A program made the position numbers and the translations under genes. Shown here piece after piece: positions 6,022-8,829 of a stretch of DNA of 8,829 nucleotides. This stretch comes from Nitrospinota bacterium (GTDB lineage: Bacteria > Nitrospinota > Nitrospinia > UBA9942): NCBI GenBank assembly GCA_003489165.1, contig DNJG01000056.1, positions 1-8,829 on the forward strand, given 5' to 3'. How positions within the stretch are numbered: position 1 is the first letter of the stretch; every line of letters starts with the position of its first letter. The notes beneath the pieces were generated by a model. That model made no database searches and was not told the DNA's origin. It saw only the letters and a program-made list of their open reading frames with translations.

Positions 6022-6894
6022 ATGACCTTTCAAGAGATAATCTTAACACTGGAAAATTACTGGGCAAAACAGGGTTGTCTTATAATGCAGCCCTATGATA
6101 CGGAGGTAGGGGCGGGGACATTTCATCCTGCCACATTTTTGAGGGTATTGGGACCAGAGCCGTGGAATGCTTCCTATGTGGAGCCGTCCAGAAGGCCTAC
6201 AGACGGAAGATATGGGGATAATCCCAACAGACTTCAGCATTATTACCAGTATCAGGTAATAATGAAGCCGTCTCCGGAAGATATTCAAAATATATACTTA
6301 AAGAGCCTCTCTGCCATTGGGATTAATCCCAGAGAGCATGATATTCGCTTTGTTGAGGATGACTGGGAGTCCCCGACACTAGGAGCATGGGGTCTGGGAT
6401 GGGAAGTATGGCTTGACGGTATGGAGATAACTCAGTTTACATATTTTCAGCAGGCTGGCGGCATAGATTTAAAACCAGTCTCTGTAGAATTAACTTACGG
6501 TCTTGAAAGGATTGCCATGTATCTTCAGAATGTGGACAATGTCTATGATTTAGTATGGAATAATGGCGTCAAATATAGAGAAGTTCATCACAGGGATGAG
6601 GTAGAGTTTTCAAAATACAATTTTGAAATAGCAGATGTTGCAATGTTTTTCAAGTTATTTGAGATGTATGAATCAGAGTGTAAGAGGCTTATTGAAAATA
6701 AACTTGTTCTGCCTGCCTACGATTTCTGTCTCAAATGCTCCCATACATTCAATATGCTTGATGCAAGGGGTGCAATAAGTGTAACAGAGAGAACAGGCTA
6801 TATCGCCCGTGTCCGAAACCTTGCCCGCAGGTGTGCTGAGGGATATCTTATGATGCGTGAGGGAATGGGGTATCCATTGTTAAAAGGAAAATGA
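6022..6894 (+). CDS. glyQ: Glycyl-tRNA synthetase, alpha (catalytic) subunit
   Basis: Catalytic subunit of the alpha2beta2 bacterial glycyl-tRNA synthetase, a class II enzyme that charges tRNA-Gly using ATP. The 290 residues are full length for the family. Seen: the conserved start MTFQEIILTLENYWAKQGC (1-19); QPYDTEVGAGTFHPATFLR at 23-41; class II motif 2 region EPSRRPTDGRYGDNPNRLQ at 54-72; FVEDDWESPTLGAWGLGWE at 110-128; QFTYFQQAGG at 138-147; and motif 3 ELTYGLERIA at 156-165. The ATG at 6022 gives the standard family N-terminus, though no ribosome site precedes it and the promoter sits at its door. Oddity: glyS, which encodes the tRNA-binding beta subunit and usually follows at once, is absent. 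The next 230 bp hold only a convergent exonuclease remnant. A beta subunit must be encoded elsewhere for the enzyme to work. Confidence 0.98.
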   Translation: MTFQEIILTLENYWAKQGCLIMQPYDTEVGAGTFHPATFLRVLGPEPWNASYVEPSRRPTDGRYGDNPNRLQHYYQYQVIMKPSPEDIQNIYLKSLSAIGINPREHDIRFVEDDWESPTLGAWGLGWEVWLDGMEITQFTYFQQAGGIDLKPVSVELTYGLERIAMYLQNVDNVYDLVWNNGVKYREVHHRDEVEFSKYNFEIADVAMFFKLFEMYESECKRLIENKLVLPAYDFCLKCSHTFNMLDARGAISVTERTGYIARVRNLARRCAEGYLMMREGMGYPLLKGK

Positions 6895-6927
6895 TGGTGT
6901 AATCTTTATTCTGGATTTGTAAGTTCT

Positions 6928-6956
6928 TCAAGAGAAAAGGCTCTAACAATTTTTTT
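6928..6956 (+). terminator. Weak candidate intrinsic terminator after glyQ
   Basis: A short stem AGAG (6931-6934) / CTCT (6941-6944) with a 6-nt loop is followed, after AACAA, by seven T residues (6950-6956). The stem is weak and the T-run is displaced by 5 nt. It is listed because it lies 35 bp after the glyQ stop in the right orientation. Confidence 0.3.
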
Positions 6957-7093
6957 GTGTACAGTTTTGCTAAAATGACATCTTTCAATGCAGGCAGATA
7001 TATTACATCATTGAGGGCATAATCAATTACATTTTCAGATACGGGCATGTTCTTCCAATTATGTTTCTGATATTTATAGCGGACCTCAGTACA

Positions 7094-7114
7094 ATTAAAC
7101 AGCCCTTGTTTAAT
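7094..7114. repeat. Perfect 8-bp inverted repeat at the radical SAM / exonuclease-remnant boundary
   Basis: ATTAAACA (7094-7101) and TGTTTAAT (7107-7114) are perfect inverted copies around a 5-nt loop, starting 7 bp past the stop of the radical SAM gene. A T-tract is lacking on both strands, so it is not a classical terminator. It may stabilise the 3' end of the transcript or mark the end of a transferred segment. Confidence 0.45.
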
Positions 7115-7120
7115 CTGCAA

Positions 7121-8596
7121 TCAAGATGAATAGGCATAATCGTTGTAAGCCAGCAGTGAAAGGATGGTTGAAATTCTTACGCGTTTGATGAATATTTTCG
7201 GCAGTATTTTGAAAATAAATTTTGACCTTTTGAAGTTGCTTGAAAAAAGAAGAGTACAAAGCCTGAAAGCAAACAGCAGCCGGTATTTGAATTTAATGGG
7301 GTCTACCTCGTTTGAATGCTTCCAGAAGTCGGTGTCCCAATAATATGTAAGGTTTTTATAAATGGATTCAAACGAATAAACTTCCCTGATCACCCGCTTG
7401 TGCCCTTCCAGCAGTTCCTCAGGAGTCATAAGATGAGGAGAAAAAACAACACTTTTTGCATCGTATTTGTCCCAGTTTTTATGGAGAATCCGGCCCTCTT
7501 GTTCGAGACGTTTAAAAAGCTTCGTACCTGGAAACGGTGTCAGGATGTTGATCAGAGGCATCAGCAGGTGTGTATCTTCGATAAATGCTATCAGTTCGTC
7601 AAATGAAAACTGCGTGTCGAAATCATATCCAAGAATAAATGATCCGTGTACCATTATACCGTGCGACTGGATTTTTTTAATTGCATCATGATAGTCGTGT
7701 TTAAGATTGATCCCCTTGTCCATGCTGGACAGATTTTTCCTGGATACTGACTCAAATCCTATTAAAATAGCGCCGCACCCGCTGTATTTCATTAATCTGA
7801 GAAGTTCATCATCCTTTGATATATTAATTGATGCCTGACAGGACCAGTTGAGGTTATAATCCTTTAATGCCAGGAATAACTCTCTGGCAAATTTTTTGTT
7901 TGCTATTATATTGTCGTCGGCAAAGAATATTGACCTCTTCTTGTATGTGGCGCATGTCCCCACAACGTCTTTTATTTCATTCAATACATGTTCAATTGCC
8001 CTGTTCCTGATCTTCTGTCCGTCAAATGCGTGAACTGAACAGAATTCACAATGAAATGGACAGCCTTTTGTAGTTTGAACAATATCTGAAAAATATCTGT
8101 CTTTCGATAGAGATGCCCTTCCAGGAATTGGGAAAGCCGTTAAATCAGCCTTTTTCTCCGCTTTATAAATCTTTTTAAGACCGCCATTGCCTGCATCAAG
8201 CAAGAGATTTTGCCATACTTCCTCCGCTTCGCCGACCACTATGGAATCACAGTGCTGAAGGGCCTCTTCACTGCACATTGAAGGATGTATTCCTCCCAAA
8301 ACTGTCTTTACGCCTCTCTGCCGGAACGATTCCGATATCTTGTATGCCCTTTTTGCAAACATGGTCCTTACGCTGATGCCGGCTATATCCGCACCCCAGT
8401 TATAGTTGATATCTTCAATGTTTTCATCAAACACCCTTATCTCATGTTCCGGTGGAGTAAGAGAGACTAACATGGGAATAGCCAGAAGGTAGGAAAAATA
8501 TTTTTTTGAGAGTAAAAATTCAGAGAAGAATTTATAATCGTAAAAACTTTTTTCGGTATCAGAACTGTTTTTGGGAATAATAAAAGCAATTTTCAT
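7121..8596 (-). CDS. Cobalamin-binding-domain radical SAM protein (B12-radical SAM), substrate unknown
   Basis: A 491-residue class B-type radical SAM enzyme: an N-terminal B12-binding-like Rossmann domain (about 1-140) with ADIAGISVRTM (69-79), GGIHPSM (101-107) and VVGEAEE (120-126), then a radical SAM barrel (about 170-370). The [4Fe-4S]-binding motif is C179-x3-C183-x2-C186 (KGCPFHCEFC). Other barrel motifs are FFADDNI (224-230), GFESVS (280-285) and TPFPGTKLF (353-361). A C-terminal extension with PEELLEGHKRVIREVYS (392-408) is followed by a basic, partly hydrophobic tail to the end. The canonical cobalamin DxHxxG ligand motif is not evident, as in several members. Such proteins perform methylations and other C-C or C-S chemistry, for example in lipid, hopanoid or natural-product pathways; nothing here fixes the substrate. 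ATG 8596 has no Shine-Dalgarno. By eye the gene is richer in G+C than its neighbours, and it has no pathway partner in the window, so transfer is plausible. A sigma-54-like promoter and a terminator lie upstream. Confidence 0.9.
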   Translation of the reverse strand: MKIAFIIPKNSSDTEKSFYDYKFFSEFLLSKKYFSYLLAIPMLVSLTPPEHEIRVFDENIEDINYNWGADIAGISVRTMFAKRAYKISESFRQRGVKTVLGGIHPSMCSEEALQHCDSIVVGEAEEVWQNLLLDAGNGGLKKIYKAEKKADLTAFPIPGRASLSKDRYFSDIVQTTKGCPFHCEFCSVHAFDGQKIRNRAIEHVLNEIKDVVGTCATYKKRSIFFADDNIIANKKFARELFLALKDYNLNWSCQASINISKDDELLRLMKYSGCGAILIGFESVSRKNLSSMDKGINLKHDYHDAIKKIQSHGIMVHGSFILGYDFDTQFSFDELIAFIEDTHLLMPLINILTPFPGTKLFKRLEQEGRILHKNWDKYDAKSVVFSPHLMTPEELLEGHKRVIREVYSFESIYKNLTYYWDTDFWKHSNEVDPIKFKYRLLFAFRLCTLLFSSNFKRSKFIFKILPKIFIKRVRISTILSLLAYNDYAYSS

Positions 8597-8630
8597 AATT
8601 AATCAAAAAAGTTTAACATATGTTATTAAC

Positions 8631-8654
8631 AAAAAAACGGGAGCAATTGCTCCC
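8631..8654 (-). terminator. Intrinsic terminator (minus strand) upstream of the radical SAM gene
   Basis: The perfect palindrome GGGAGCAATTGCTCCC (8639-8654) forms a 6-bp stem with an AATT loop. On the minus strand it is followed by G and seven T residues (8631-8637). This is a textbook Rho-independent terminator 35 bp before the radical SAM ATG. No gene ends just upstream in the window, so it must end a short RNA or act as an attenuator. Confidence 0.8.
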
Positions 8655-8710
8655 TAACACGCCTCTGAATTATACTGTATTCGTTTGTTTATTTACCATA
8701 TTGTTTATTC
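8631..8710 (-). ncRNA. Putative ~80-nt small RNA or attenuated leader between the sigma-54 promoter and the terminator
   Basis: The predicted start from the sigma-54 match (8710) and the terminator T-run (8631) delimit about 80 nt. The 5' half is A/U-rich and single-stranded in appearance. The 3' end is a strong GC hairpin plus U7, the usual look of bacterial trans-acting RNAs. A nine-codon ATG frame lies inside (8698-8669, MVNKQTNTV then stop) without a ribosome site, so a leader peptide is not excluded. Readthrough would transcribe the radical SAM gene. Inferred entirely from signals; no known RNA family recognised. Confidence 0.4.
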
Positions 8711-8720
8711 AGAAGTCTTT

Positions 8721-8736
8721 AGCGAGAAGTGTGCCA
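8721..8736 (-). promoter_or_regulatory. Sigma-54 (RpoN) promoter candidate
   Basis: On the minus strand the sequence reads TGGCACACTTCTCGCT. TGGCAC is a perfect -24 element and GC at -12 is correctly spaced (10 bp between GG and GC); only the second T of the TTGC consensus differs (TCGC). The predicted start is at 8710. The closest downstream units are the terminator at 8631-8654 and the radical SAM gene at 8596. A 9-bp palindrome CCACAGTGG lies at 8746-8754, just upstream; its role is unknown. The rest of 8737-8829 shows no coding frame on either strand. Confidence 0.6.
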
Positions 8737-8829
8737 AAATTAAAACCACAGTGGATTTAATTGAGATGAGTGATAAAATGAGATAAATTGTGGCTAATTA
8801 TTTTAATCCAGTCTGTAGCTTATATCTAC

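Larger units (their letters stand above)
6848..7120 (-). pseudogene. C-terminal remnant of an RNase D-like 3'-5' exonuclease
   Basis: The minus-strand frame encodes a segment with the typical end of a DnaQ-fold/RNase D exonuclease: KYQKHNW at about 16-22, then MPVSENVIDYALNDVIYLPAL (25-45 of the frame) carrying the Exo III pattern YxxxD (Tyr34, Asp38). The Exo I and Exo II metal-binding parts (about the first 130 residues of a real enzyme) are missing, and no matching sequence lies upstream, where the radical SAM gene ends. Similarity fades after about residue 66; the tail overlaps the 3' end of glyQ and is probably a chance extension. The only start is TTG at 7120, directly after the TGA of the radical SAM gene in the same frame, with no ribosome site. 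I read it as a broken gene; activity is not expected. Confidence 0.65.

Noticed and set aside
6892..6906. Start of glyS directly after glyQ (ATGATGG)
   Set aside because: The frame closes at TAA after three codons and no glycyl-tRNA synthetase beta sequence follows.
6848..8596. Possible readthrough fusion: the exonuclease fragment is in the same frame as the radical SAM gene, separated by one TGA
   Set aside because: Same frame has a one-in-three chance, no selenocysteine-type context is recognised, and an Exo III piece without Exo I/II would be inactive. A remnant is the simpler reading.

Overview
The window looks like an AT-rich bacterial chromosome carrying mostly housekeeping genes. The two PilT-type ATPases, the separate glycyl-tRNA synthetase alpha subunit, the NrnA-type DHH phosphoesterase and the RodZ-like protein fit a Gram-negative anaerobe of the Nitrospirota/Desulfobacterota kind. 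The second PilT resembles, from memory, the Geobacter-type twitching ATPase. The taxonomic guess is an inference from protein style only.

Layout. Positions 1-5910 hold a minus-strand run, read right to left: nrnA, a rodZ-like gene, a trimeric-type purine nucleoside phosphorylase (start overlaps the rodZ stop as ATGA), aroE, pilT, and a second pilT paralogue that leaves the window at its left edge. A compact divergent promoter region (about 5925-6021) separates nrnA from plus-strand glyQ (6022-6894). The usual partner glyS does not follow glyQ. Instead there is a convergent fragment of an RNase D-like 3'-5' exonuclease (6848-7120), then a minus-strand cobalamin-binding-domain radical SAM gene (7121-8596). 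Upstream of that gene lie an intrinsic terminator (8631-8654) and a good sigma-54 promoter match (8721-8736) on the same strand. Together they would define an RNA of about 80 nt or an attenuated leader for the radical SAM gene. Positions 8737-8829 contain no coding signal.

Most notable signals: (1) four successive gene junctions in the minus-strand run (932-1003, 2096-2175, 3061-3182, 4889-4945) each hold a different short-period (6-9 nt) imperfect tandem repeat with an inverted second arm. Two of these run into the stop codon of the upstream gene. (2) A 42-bp, exactly in-frame insertion in aroE (about 2500-2548) has a 19-nt perfect palindrome and 7-bp direct repeats at its borders. It looks like a tiny palindromic element that adds 14 residues to the enzyme. 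(3) The sigma-54 promoter/terminator unit near 8631-8736. (4) glyQ separated from glyS beside a broken exonuclease gene, which suggests a rearrangement or insertion point.

Only the two pilT genes have obvious Shine-Dalgarno sequences. The other six intact genes lack one, and the glyQ promoter places transcription initiation almost on the ATG.
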